NCBI GenBank assembly: GCA_035503515.1
Contig: DATJTJ010000130.1
Span: 25,720-89,719 of the forward strand
DNA from: DAIDKA01 sp035503515
Lineage (GTDB): Bacteria > Pseudomonadota > Gammaproteobacteria > Steroidobacterales > Steroidobacteraceae
Length of the DNA stretch: 64,000 bases
Direction: 5' to 3'
Shown here: positions 17,745 through 25,494 of the stretch, piece by piece
Numbering within the stretch: the stretch's first letter is position 1
How the letters are laid out: the number at the start of each line of letters is the position of its first letter
The notes under the pieces: model-generated
What the model saw: only the letters and a program-made list of their open reading frames with translations
Database searches by the model: none
Told to the model about the DNA's origin: nothing
Program-made: the position numbers and the translations under genes

Positions 17745-18044
17745 ATGACTGAACTTGCGGATACGTTTGACTCGGCTTTTGCCAAGGCCGTGGACCTTGG
17801 CAACCGACTGGCAGACAAGGATAAAGACGCGGACCTGTGGGATATCGCCGATGGGCTCCTGGCCGGGGCCCTGCAGTACTGGCTGTATTCCCGCCAACCC
17901 TGTGGCGATCCCCGTTGCCAGGACTGCATGCCCATCAGCACCGCCGAAGGCCGGATGGCGGAACTGAAGCGCCTCGTGGACCAGCTGGCGGCGGAAAGCG
18001 AATACTTCCATACACCCACGGACGCGAACGCCGGGCGCGCCTGA
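17745..18044 (+). CDS. Small Cys-containing protein of unknown function
   Basis: A 99-residue, mostly helical, acidic protein that I cannot assign. Its one striking feature is a cysteine cluster (CGDPRCQDC, around residues 57-65) that could bind a metal or Fe-S centre. There is no signal peptide. Just 14 bp separate it from a TrxR-like reductase gene on the same strand, so the two are probably co-transcribed, and a redox or metal role is a reasonable guess. ATG 17745 was preferred to 17706 because the upstream part overlaps a promoter-like region and lacks features. Confidence 0.6.
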   Translation: MTELADTFDSAFAKAVDLGNRLADKDKDADLWDIADGLLAGALQYWLYSRQPCGDPRCQDCMPISTAEGRMAELKRLVDQLAAESEYFHTPTDANAGRA

Positions 18045-18058
18045 AGCGCCGCCACCGC

Positions 18059-19117
18059 ATGAATTTGCCTGCGGCCACGCAATCCAGGGAGGCTGAGCCC
18101 GGCTCGTCGGTGGCCATCATCGGCGCCGGTCCCTGCGGCCTGTTCCAGGTGTTCGAACTCGGGCTGCTGGGGATCCAGGCACACGTGTTCGATTCGCTGA
18201 AGGTGGTCGGCGGGCAGTGCGCCGAGCTTTACCCCGACAAGCCCATCTACGACATTCCGGCGCTGCCCGTCTGCGGTGCCCAGGAACTGGTGGACCGGCT
18301 GAAGCAGCAGATCCAGCCGTTCAATCCGAAGTTTCATCTCGGCGCCGAGGTCACCTCGCTGTCGCAGGACGCGGCCGGACACTTCAGGGTGGGCACGGCC
18401 ATCGGCACCGAAGTGACGGTCGGTGCGGTGGTGATCGCGGCCGGCCTCGGTGCCTTCCAGCCACGGCGCCTCGGGGTGCCTGGCGCCGAGGCCTTCGAGG
18501 GCGGCCCGATCCAGTACCGGGTGCGCGATGCCCAGCAGCTGGCCGGCAAGCGCATCGTGGTGTTCGGCGGGGGCGACTCCGCGCTGGACTGGACGGTGGC
18601 CCTGGCGCCCGCGGCGCAATCCCTCACCCTGGTACACCGCCGGGAGCATTTCCGGGCGGCGCCCGCGACCGTGGCCCGGATGCGGGAACTGCAATCGGCG
18701 GGGCGTGTCGAACATCTCGAAGGACTGGCCGAGTCACTGCTGATCGATGACGCCACCCTGCGCGGCGTACGCGTCAAGGGTAACGACGGCACCGTTCATG
18801 ATCTGCCCGCCGATCAGGTCCTGGTGTTCTTCGGGCTGCATCCCAAGCTCGGCCCCATCGCCGAGTGGGGACTGGCCCTGGAACGCAAGGCGCTGGTGGT
18901 GGACACCGAGAAGTTCCAGACCAGCATCCCGGGCATTTTCGCGGTGGGTGACATCAATACGTATCCTGGGAAGAAGAAGCTGATCCTGTCGGGATTCCAC
19001 GAGGCGGCCCTCGCGGCATTCGGCATCCAGCACCACCTGTTTCCGCAGAAAAAACAATTCCTGCAGTACACGACCACCAGTCCCATCATGCACCGGCGCC
19101 TGGGTGTTCCGGATTAG
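18059..19117 (+). CDS. TrxR-like ferredoxin/flavodoxin-NADP+ reductase
   Basis: FAD/NAD(P)H oxidoreductase of 352 residues. N-terminal FAD-binding motif IIGAGPCGLF, VVGGQCAELYPDKPIYDIPA typical of the YumC-type ferredoxin-NADP reductases, a second dinucleotide fold VVFGGGDSALDW, and the C-terminal FAVGDINTYPGKKKLI flavin-contact segment. The CxxC redox pair of true thioredoxin reductases is absent, which supports the FNR assignment. It is cytoplasmic and would move electrons between NADPH and ferredoxin or flavodoxin. ATG 18059 fits the family start. It follows the small Cys protein, a candidate partner. Confidence 0.88.
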   Translation: MNLPAATQSREAEPGSSVAIIGAGPCGLFQVFELGLLGIQAHVFDSLKVVGGQCAELYPDKPIYDIPALPVCGAQELVDRLKQQIQPFNPKFHLGAEVTSLSQDAAGHFRVGTAIGTEVTVGAVVIAAGLGAFQPRRLGVPGAEAFEGGPIQYRVRDAQQLAGKRIVVFGGGDSALDWTVALAPAAQSLTLVHRREHFRAAPATVARMRELQSAGRVEHLEGLAESLLIDDATLRGVRVKGNDGTVHDLPADQVLVFFGLHPKLGPIAEWGLALERKALVVDTEKFQTSIPGIFAVGDINTYPGKKKLILSGFHEAALAAFGIQHHLFPQKKQFLQYTTTSPIMHRRLGVPD

Positions 19118-19207
19118 CCCGCGCTTGCGCAGGCCGCGTGCGCCAGACAGCCGGCTCATGCAAAATACGGTCCCATTGTGCCCGACCCCCATTGTTCCGT
19201 TCCCGTT

Positions 19208-19213
19208 AAGGAG
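19208..19213 (+). promoter_or_regulatory. Shine-Dalgarno site of azurin gene
   Basis: AAGGAG lies 7 bp before ATG 19221 and decides the start among several upstream in-frame candidates. Confidence 0.75.
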
Positions 19214-19220
19214 TTATCCG

Positions 19221-19694
19221 ATGATCCGTAGACACTCTGTTCTGGCCGCGCTGGCGATTGCCGCCGTTTTTTTGGGCGGAGGCACCCACGCCGCATTCGC
19301 AGCCGACAAGGTCTGCAAGCTTGAGATATCCGCCAACGACGCGATGCAGTACGACAAGAAGGAACTGAGTGTTCCCGGGGACTGCACCCAGGTTCAGCTG
19401 ACCCTCACGCACACGGGCAAACTGCCCGCCGCCGCCATGGGCCACAACTGGGTCCTGGTGAAGACCGCCGATGTGACGACCGTGGCCAATGCCGGCATGA
19501 GCGCGGGTCTTGCAAACAATTACCTGACCCCGAACGACCCGCACGTGATCGCTGCGACCAAGATCATCGGCGGTGGCCAGAGCACCACGGTGACGTTCCC
19601 CACGTCGAAACTCACCAAGGGCGGTGACTACACCTACATCTGCACCTTCCCCGGTCACTACGTGATCATGAAGGGCACCTTCAAGTTCGGCTGA
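19221..19694 (+). CDS. azu: Azurin (periplasmic type I blue copper protein)
   Basis: Small electron carrier. The 157-residue precursor has a signal peptide cleaved near AFA-A (residues 27/28), giving a ~129-residue mature protein, the standard azurin size. Copper ligands are all visible: His in AMGHNWV, and Cys, His and Met in YICTFPGHYVIMKG. The disulphide cysteines near the N terminus (VCKLE and GDCTQ) are also present. It probably passes electrons from the bc1 complex to a terminal oxidase or peroxidase. A strong AAGGAG at 19208-19213 sets the start. It is a separate gene with its own 100-bp leader region. Confidence 0.97.
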   Translation: MIRRHSVLAALAIAAVFLGGGTHAAFAADKVCKLEISANDAMQYDKKELSVPGDCTQVQLTLTHTGKLPAAAMGHNWVLVKTADVTTVANAGMSAGLANNYLTPNDPHVIAATKIIGGGQSTTVTFPTSKLTKGGDYTYICTFPGHYVIMKGTFKFG

Positions 19695-19719
19695 TCGCAG
19701 CCTCAGGGCAGGTGCGCCG

Positions 19720-20586
19720 GTGGACCAGCGGATTGCTGATCTGATCGCACTCCTGGACCTCGAGATGCTCGAGGTCAACCTGTTTCGCGGCGAAAGCCGC
19801 GACATAGGCAGTCCACAGGTGTTCGGGGGCCAGGTGCTCGGCCAGGCCCTCAACGCCGCCTCGCGCACCGTGACCGGCCGGATGGTGCATTCGCTGCACG
19901 CCTACTTCCTGCGACGCGGCGACTTCAATGCGCCGATCATCTACCAGGTCGACCGCAGCCGCGACGGTCGCAGTTTTTCCAATCGCCGCGTGATCGCGAT
20001 CCAGCATGGCGAGCAGATCTTCAACATGGCCTGTTCGTTCCAGAGCACCGAGGAGGGTCTGGAGCATCAGGTGGCGATGCCGCAGGTGCCGCCGCCGGAG
20101 CGCCTGACGGACACCTCGCGGGTGGCTCCCGAGCATCTGGAAAAGCTGCCTGAGCGGGTGCGGCGCGTGCTGGCGATACCGAGGCCGTTCGAGTTCCGTG
20201 CGGTGGGGTCACCGGATTCGCGGCGGGGCCCGGGGTCTGCCACCTCGCGACAGGTCTGGTTCCGCGCGGTGGCGCCCGTGCCCGCCGACCAGACGCTGCA
20301 GCGTTGCCTGCTGGCATACGTATCGGATTTCAATCTGCTGGAGACCGCGACACTGCCCCACGGCATCTCGCACCTGAGCGGCAAGGCGCAGGTCGCCAGC
20401 ATCGACCACGCCATGTGGTTCCATCGCCCGCTGCGCGTGGACGAGTGGCTGCTGCATGCCGTGGAAAGCCCCAGCGCCTCCGGTGCCCGGGGGTTCGCGC
20501 GCGCCAACGTCTTTGCACGTGATGGGACGCTGGTGGCCAGCACTGCGCAGGAAGGCCTGATACGGCTCACGCAACACAAAGAATGA
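19720..20586 (+). CDS. tesB: Acyl-CoA thioesterase II
   Basis: Double hot-dog thioesterase (288 residues, GTG start) that hydrolyses acyl-CoAs in the cytoplasm. Family motifs: VFGGQVLGQALNAA in the first hot-dog, HSLHAYFLRRGD, and the second-domain active-site region SIDHAMWFHRPLRVDEWLLH, with the catalytic Asp upstream (AYVSDFNLL) and Gln near the C terminus (AQEGLIR). No ATG fits in this frame near the conserved N terminus, so GTG 19720 is used. The stop overlaps the start of the CpcT-like gene (ATGA). Confidence 0.95.
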   Translation: MDQRIADLIALLDLEMLEVNLFRGESRDIGSPQVFGGQVLGQALNAASRTVTGRMVHSLHAYFLRRGDFNAPIIYQVDRSRDGRSFSNRRVIAIQHGEQIFNMACSFQSTEEGLEHQVAMPQVPPPERLTDTSRVAPEHLEKLPERVRRVLAIPRPFEFRAVGSPDSRRGPGSATSRQVWFRAVAPVPADQTLQRCLLAYVSDFNLLETATLPHGISHLSGKAQVASIDHAMWFHRPLRVDEWLLHAVESPSASGARGFARANVFARDGTLVASTAQEGLIRLTQHKE

Positions 20587-21599
20587 GCCGTGGCCGCGCA
20601 TGCGCCGCACTGGGCGCATGCCTGGGGCTGTGGCTGACCTTGAACCGGCCTGCGGCCGCCGCCGCCGAAATCACGCCCGAAATCGCCGAACTGGTGCGGT
20701 TGTGGTCCGGCGTCCACGACACCGCGCTGCAGGTGATCCTGGACAGTCATACACCGCAGGTCGCGGCGCAGGATGCGACGCGCCTGCGCACGGTGATCGA
20801 ACCCGTCGATCTGCCGTGGCTCGGGCCTGCGGTGCTGTACCTGGAGGAGAGTCTGCACGACGTACCGGGGGCGCCGCGTCGCCAGGTGCTGCTGAGGCTT
20901 TCCCTTGATTCGCAGCTGCGGACCGCGCGCATCCGCATCCGTCAGTACACCTTCAGTGCGCCCGCCCAGTGGCGCGGCCTGTACGCCGATCACGCGGCGC
21001 AACTGGCGCTGCGTCGCTCGGACATCGACACCATGGCCGGGTGTGACCTGCTGTTGAGCCGCGCCGGCGATGAGTTCCACGGCGGAACACTGGGTCGCGG
21101 TTGCGTCTCGCCACCCGCGGCGCCGCAGCGCTACGTGGACTATCGTCTGCAGGTCGGCGCCGGAGTGTACTGGTTTCGCACCCGGCAGTTCCGGTTCCAG
21201 GATGACGCGCTGGTCCAGGAAAGCGCCGGTTACGACTGGCCGGAACTGCACCTGGCGCGCCTCTACAGCTGCCGGATCCGCTGGTCGGCGACGGGCCGCC
21301 CTGCGGACCTGTCGCCGCTGCTGAGCCTGGATATTGCCGATCACGGCGGCCGCGCGGATTTTTCCTTGCCCGACGGCCGCAGGCTGCGGCTGACCCTGCA
21401 CGGTGACGACTGGCCCTTCGATGCCAGCAACAACGCACTCATCCTGATCCTGCAGGATCTGGCGGCCGGGGGTGAGACGGTGCGCAGCTGGACGGCCGCG
21501 GATGCATTGCAGATCGTGGCGTCCATGAAGTCCATGGACGCCCGCTGCGGTCCTATCGTACCGCCAGCGATGCCAGCGCCTGCAGCAATGTGGCGTTGA
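20583..21599 (+). CDS. CpcT/CpeT-like secreted protein
   Basis: The 338-residue protein has an N-terminal signal peptide (cut near AAAAA-EIT, ~residue 28), then a domain resembling the CpcT/CpeT family: the central GCDLLLSRAGDEFHG followed by GCVSPP, VDYRLQVGAGVYWFRTR and a final SAGYDWPELH. In cyanobacteria such proteins attach bilin chromophores to phycobiliproteins. No phycobiliprotein is expected here, so the ligand is unknown; the fold is a lipocalin-like barrel, so binding of another tetrapyrrole or lipid is possible. The last ~100 residues lie beyond the family domain. Translationally coupled to tesB; it overlaps the convergent gene by 47 bp. Confidence 0.65.
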   Translation: MSRGRACAALGACLGLWLTLNRPAAAAAEITPEIAELVRLWSGVHDTALQVILDSHTPQVAAQDATRLRTVIEPVDLPWLGPAVLYLEESLHDVPGAPRRQVLLRLSLDSQLRTARIRIRQYTFSAPAQWRGLYADHAAQLALRRSDIDTMAGCDLLLSRAGDEFHGGTLGRGCVSPPAAPQRYVDYRLQVGAGVYWFRTRQFRFQDDALVQESAGYDWPELHLARLYSCRIRWSATGRPADLSPLLSLDIADHGGRADFSLPDGRRLRLTLHGDDWPFDASNNALILILQDLAAGGETVRSWTAADALQIVASMKSMDARCGPIVPPAMPAPAAMWR

Positions 21600-22449
21600 A
21601 CCGCTGCGCGTCGTCCAGCATCGCGAAGCTGTCATCACCGTCGAGACTGATGACCCGCAGCCGGCCTGCAGCGCGCTGCAGCCGGCCGACGTCGGCAGCG
21701 CCCTCCTGGTCGGAATCGATGACGATGATGGGTGCCTTCACCGCGGGCAGGACCGCGCCGTAGTCCAGGCGGTTCAGGTCCGCCAGTTCGGCGAGGGCCC
21801 GGTCCGCGGGCGTGCGGGCCATGAGATCCGCTACCCGGCGAACGAGTGCGGGATCGGCCGCGGCATGAAACAGCGTACCGCTGACGAAACTGCGCACGGT
21901 ACCCGCGAAATCGGCACGGAAGGGCTGCAGCTCGCGATCCAGCCTGGACGGCGACGGCGCACTCAACCCCAGGGTGCGGAAGGTCTCGACGCCGATGATG
22001 CCCAGGAGGCGGGCGCCGATCAGGGGCGCGCTCTGCAGCGCCACCGGTCCGCCCAGGCCGTCGCCGACCAGGACGATGCGGGCATTCGGCAGCTGCGCGA
22101 CGACGGCAGCCACGTCCTCGGCAAAATGCGGCAGTGTCCACGCCTGGCGTTCCGCGCCCGAGGCGCCCTGACCGGCCAGATCCAGCGTAATGACGCTGTA
22201 GAGCGGCGTCAGTGCCGGCAGCTGCGCGCGCCAGATGCTCGAATCGGCCGCCCAGCCATGGATCAGCACGACGGCCGTCGGACCGCGTCCGTACCGGTGC
22301 CAGGCGATCCGCACGCCATCGGCGGACGGCGTGAACCGGGTGGCGGCGACGGGTGCGCTCGCCGGCGCCTGCGGGGGCTGGTGGCGCGATCCGCAGGCCG
22401 TGAGCACGGCCAGCGCGGCGCCGAGGAACACGCGTCCGGAAGATGTCAC
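21553..22449 (-). CDS. Alpha/beta-hydrolase-fold lipoprotein lacking the catalytic residues
   Basis: 298 residues with a lipobox (LTAC, Cys19), so it is an envelope lipoprotein. The fold is a standard alpha/beta hydrolase: oxyanion motif LIHGWAADSSIW, LDLAGQGAS, and a nucleophile-elbow segment LVGDGLGG. The nucleophile position, normally Ser in GxSxG, is Gly131. The catalytic-His position near the C terminus reads GDDSFAML, with Asp instead of His. A normal hydrolase triad cannot form, so a binding or scaffold role is more likely than catalysis (inference). It sits 10 bp downstream of the FAD-dehydrogenase gene on the same strand. Confidence 0.8.
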   Translation of the reverse strand: MTSSGRVFLGAALAVLTACGSRHQPPQAPASAPVAATRFTPSADGVRIAWHRYGRGPTAVVLIHGWAADSSIWRAQLPALTPLYSVITLDLAGQGASGAERQAWTLPHFAEDVAAVVAQLPNARIVLVGDGLGGPVALQSAPLIGARLLGIIGVETFRTLGLSAPSPSRLDRELQPFRADFAGTVRSFVSGTLFHAAADPALVRRVADLMARTPADRALAELADLNRLDYGAVLPAVKAPIIVIDSDQEGAADVGRLQRAAGRLRVISLDGDDSFAMLDDAQRFNATLLQALASLAVR

Positions 22450-22459
22450 CGCCGGGCTC

Positions 22460-23893
22460 TCAGCCGGTCCTGAGGACTTTGCCGGGGTTCATGATGCCGT
22501 TGGGGTCGAAGGCGCGCTTGATGGCGCGCATCAGATCCAGCTCGACCGGTGGGGCGTAGCGCTCCAGCTCCCCGACCTTCAGCTGCCCGATGCCGTGCTC
22601 GGCACTGAAGCTGCCACCGTACTCGCGCACCAGGTCATGGATGACCCGTTGCACATCGGCGGACCGCGCCAGGAACTGTTCCGGCGTGTACAGCGGATCC
22701 TGGTTCAGATTGAAGTGCAGGTTGCCGTCGCCGACATGACCGTAGGCGATGAGCCGCCCCTCCGGCACGTGTGCCGAAAGCCAGCCGGCCGCCTGGGTCA
22801 CGAACTGCGGCAGGGCCGCGACCGGCACGGAGATGTCATGCTTGATGCTGGCGCCATCCAGGCGCTGCGCCCGCGGGATGTTCTCGCGCAGGAACCAGAA
22901 GCTTTGCGCCTCGCGCCCGCTTTGCGCGATGACGGCATCGCGTACCAGACCGGCTTCGTGTGCGCCGGCGAGGACTTCCTCGAGAACGGCATCCAGCGCT
23001 TCGCCGGCGCGCGGCGAGGTCAGCTCGCACAGCACGTACCAGTCGTACTGCCCCGGTAGCGGATCCACGGCGGGCGTGACGTGCCGCACCGTCAGGTCCA
23101 CCGCCAGCCGCGGAATCAGCTCAAACGAGCTGACCCGATCCCCGCTGTGGGTGCGCAGCCGGCTGAGCAGCTCCACCGCCGCTCGGACGTCCGCCACTGC
23201 CACGAATGCCGTGGCGCTACTGCGCACCGCGGGAAACAGCTTCAGGGTGGCCGCCGTGATGATGCCGAGCGTGCCTTCGGCCCCGAGGAACAGGGATTTC
23301 ACGTCGTAGCCGGTATTGTCCTTGCGCAGGCTCGTCAGGCTGTCGAGCATCCGCCCGTCCGGCAAGACCACCTCCAGCCCCAGCACCAGCTCGCGCATCA
23401 TGCCGTAGCGCAGGACATTGGTGCCGCCGGCGTTCGTCGACAGATTGCCGCCGATCTGGCAGCTGCCCTCGGAACCCAGGCTCAGGGGAAAGAAACGCTC
23501 GGCCTGCGCCGCGGCCCGCTGCACCTCGGCCAGCACGCAGCCGGCTTCGCAGGTCAGGGAGTAGTTCAGGGGATCGACGCTGCGCACCCTGTTCAGCCGC
23601 GCCAGCGAGACGATCACCTGGTGTCCCGACGGATCGGGCGTGGCCCCGCCGCAATACGAGGTATTGCCCCCCTGGGGTACGACGCCGATGCGGTGGGCGT
23701 TGCAGAAGGCGAGGGTGGCGGCGACCTGCTCGACCGAGCGCGGCAGGATCAGTGCGGCGGCGTTGCCGTGGTACAGGCCGCGATGGTCGACGAGCCGGGG
23801 GCCGAGATCGCCGGGCGCGGTGCGAACGCAGTCGGCGCCGAGAAGGAGGGTAAGTTGCGCGACCGCCTGGCCGCTAGCAGCCGGCTGCCTCAC
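22460..23893 (-). CDS. FAD-linked D-2-hydroxyacid dehydrogenase (GlcD / D-2-HGDH / D-LDH type)
   Basis: Cytoplasmic or membrane-associated flavoprotein (477 residues, GTG start) that oxidises a D-2-hydroxyacid such as D-lactate or D-2-hydroxyglutarate and passes electrons to a quinone or other carrier. The PCMH FAD-binding domain (~1-225) shows VVPQGGNTSYCGGA, GSCQIGGNLSTNAGGTNVLRYG and LFLGAEGTLGIIT. The C-terminal domain has GHVGDGNLHFN and EHGIGQLK, which hold the metal/substrate ligands. No Fe-S domain is fused. The GTG overlaps the stop of the acidic-protein gene (GTGA). Confidence 0.92.
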   Translation of the reverse strand: MRQPAASGQAVAQLTLLLGADCVRTAPGDLGPRLVDHRGLYHGNAAALILPRSVEQVAATLAFCNAHRIGVVPQGGNTSYCGGATPDPSGHQVIVSLARLNRVRSVDPLNYSLTCEAGCVLAEVQRAAAQAERFFPLSLGSEGSCQIGGNLSTNAGGTNVLRYGMMRELVLGLEVVLPDGRMLDSLTSLRKDNTGYDVKSLFLGAEGTLGIITAATLKLFPAVRSSATAFVAVADVRAAVELLSRLRTHSGDRVSSFELIPRLAVDLTVRHVTPAVDPLPGQYDWYVLCELTSPRAGEALDAVLEEVLAGAHEAGLVRDAVIAQSGREAQSFWFLRENIPRAQRLDGASIKHDISVPVAALPQFVTQAAGWLSAHVPEGRLIAYGHVGDGNLHFNLNQDPLYTPEQFLARSADVQRVIHDLVREYGGSFSAEHGIGQLKVGELERYAPPVELDLMRAIKRAFDPNGIMNPGKVLRTG

Positions 23894-24210
23894 TCGTCCT
23901 CGTCTTCATCCTCATCCCAATCGTCATCCTCGTCTTCGTCCTCGTCCCAGTCGTCGTCCTCGTCCTCTTCGTCTTCCTCGTCCTCGTCCTCATCCTCGTC
24001 TTCGTCGGACTCGGACCAGCCTTCCGGTGCCGTGGTCTTCTCCAGGTCCATTTCATGCCAGGCTTCGATGTCGATCTCCTCGATGTCCCCATCGACATAC
24101 TCGATCTCGACGAGTTCGGAGTCTTCGTCCACCGACAGCACGCGGAAGGACTCCTCTTCTTCCACGTTCTCGTACCACTGGCCGGCCGCCGGTTCGTAAT
24201 CTCTGCTCAC
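23890..24210 (-). CDS. DUF6763-like small protein with Asp/Glu-rich tail
   Basis: 106 residues. The N-terminal ~55 residues (QWYENVEEEESFRVLSVD, EIEYVDGDIEEID, AWHEMDLE) match a compact beta-rich domain found in Gammaproteobacteria that I know as DUF6763; function unknown. Residues ~67-106 are almost only Asp and Glu with two Trp at a 10-residue spacing (DDDWDEDEDE twice). There is no signal peptide. Such tails can act as nucleic-acid mimics or calcium buffers, but nothing here proves it. It is first in a three-gene run with the FAD dehydrogenase and the hydrolase-like lipoprotein. Confidence 0.75.
   Translation of the reverse strand: MSRDYEPAAGQWYENVEEEESFRVLSVDEDSELVEIEYVDGDIEEIDIEAWHEMDLEKTTAPEGWSESDEDEDEDEDEEDEEDEDDDWDEDEDEDDDWDEDEDEDE
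23893..24010. repeat. Short-period (GAN)n repeat coding the acidic tail
   Basis: A ~118-bp tract of near-perfect trinucleotide periodicity (tcg/tcc/tca units on the plus strand). It includes two imperfect 30-bp copies encoding the Asp/Glu/Trp decapeptide. It is prone to slippage in steps of three, which would change tail length without breaking the frame. Confidence 0.7.
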
Positions 24211-24320
24211 CGTTTGGTCCTCGAGGGCTCAACTGTTGAAGGCGGGCGCCAGTTTAAGGGGGGATTGTTGCAGGTGGCAACGATCACCGGCACCGATTCG
24301 CCGGCCCGCCGCCGATCCCG

Positions 24321-24326
24321 TATAGT
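24321..24326 (+). promoter_or_regulatory. Candidate -10 box of proB (possibly leaderless)
   Basis: TATAGT ends 7 bp before ATG 24334. With normal spacing the transcript would begin at the start codon. A poor -35 (TTCGCC, 24297-24302) lies 18 bp upstream. No Shine-Dalgarno is seen. Confidence 0.4.
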
Positions 24327-24333
24327 TTTTACC

Positions 24334-25494
24334 ATGAGCACCGCCGTTCAGACTCTCGCGTCGCCATTGCTTTCGGCACGGCGCATCGTCGTCAAGGTCG
24401 GGTCCGCCCTGCTGGTGCAGCAGGACACCGGCCAGCTGCACCGCGAGTGGCTGACCGGACTGATCCAGGATCTGATGCGCCTGCGCGCACGCGGCCAGCA
24501 GGTCATCCTGGTGTCCTCGGGGGCCATTGCACTGGGCCGACGTGAGCTGGGGCTTGCCCCGGGGCCGCTGCGGCTGGATGAGAGCCAGGCGGCGGCCGCC
24601 GTGGGCCAGATCCGACTGGCCCATGCCTACAAGGAACTGCTGGGCGAGCATGGGGTGACGGTGGCACAGGTGCTGTTGACGCTGGAGGACAGCGAGCAGC
24701 GACGCCGGTACCTCAATGCCCGGGCCACTCTGGAGTCCCTGCTGGCGTTGGGGGCGCTGCCGGTGATCAATGAAAACGACACCGTCGCCACCGCCGAGAT
24801 CCGCTATGGCGACAACGACCGGCTCGGCGCCCGCGTGGCGCAGATGGCCGGCGCCGACTGCCTGGTGCTGCTCTCGGATGTCGAGGGCCTCTTCAGTGCC
24901 GATCCGAACCGCCATTCCGACGCGCGCTTCATCGAGAGGGTCACGGCGCTGACGCCGGAAATCGAGGCCATGGCCGGCCGGTCCGCCTCCGCCGTGGGCT
25001 CCGGTGGCATGACGACGAAGCTCCTGGCCGCCCGGATCGCCGTCGCCGCGGGGTGTCATATGTGCATTGCGGCGGGCCACCATGCCCACCCCGTCCGTCG
25101 GCTCGAGGAGGGGGCGCGCTGTACCTGGTTCGTCCCCAGCGATACGCCGGTGGCGGCACGCAAGCAGTGGATCGCGGGAACGCTGCGCCCGGCCGGAGCC
25201 CTGGGCGTCGATGCCGGCGCGCTCAAGGCGCTCAGTGCCGGCAAGAGCCTGCTGCCCGCCGGCGTGGTGCGGCTGACGGGACGCTTCGACCGAGGGGATA
25301 CCGTCAGCATCCTGGCCCCCGACGGCACCGAGGTGGCGCGCGGCATCAGTGCCTACTCGGACAGCGACGTGACCCGCATCATGGGTCGCAGATCGGCCGA
25401 AATCGAAGGCATTCTGGGCTACCGCAGCGGCGATGCGCTGGTGCACCGGGACGATCTGGTGATGCTGCGCAAGGAGATGGCATGTCTGACCTGA
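24334..25494 (+). CDS. proB: Glutamate 5-kinase
   Basis: Phosphorylates glutamate, the first step of proline synthesis. 386 residues: amino-acid-kinase domain (~15-260) with KVGSALL, VSSGAIALG, NENDTVA, YGDNDRLGARVA and GSGGMTTKL, then a C-terminal PUA domain (~285-370, GALKALSAGKSLLPAGV). ATG 24334 is the family start; the upstream frame is open but carries no homology. The 3' end overlaps proA by 13 bp, which is normal for coupled proBA. It is probably controlled by proline feedback on the enzyme; no attenuator was seen. Confidence 0.97.
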   Translation: MSTAVQTLASPLLSARRIVVKVGSALLVQQDTGQLHREWLTGLIQDLMRLRARGQQVILVSSGAIALGRRELGLAPGPLRLDESQAAAAVGQIRLAHAYKELLGEHGVTVAQVLLTLEDSEQRRRYLNARATLESLLALGALPVINENDTVATAEIRYGDNDRLGARVAQMAGADCLVLLSDVEGLFSADPNRHSDARFIERVTALTPEIEAMAGRSASAVGSGGMTTKLLAARIAVAAGCHMCIAAGHHAHPVRRLEEGARCTWFVPSDTPVAARKQWIAGTLRPAGALGVDAGALKALSAGKSLLPAGVVRLTGRFDRGDTVSILAPDGTEVARGISAYSDSDVTRIMGRRSAEIEGILGYRSGDALVHRDDLVMLRKEMACLT

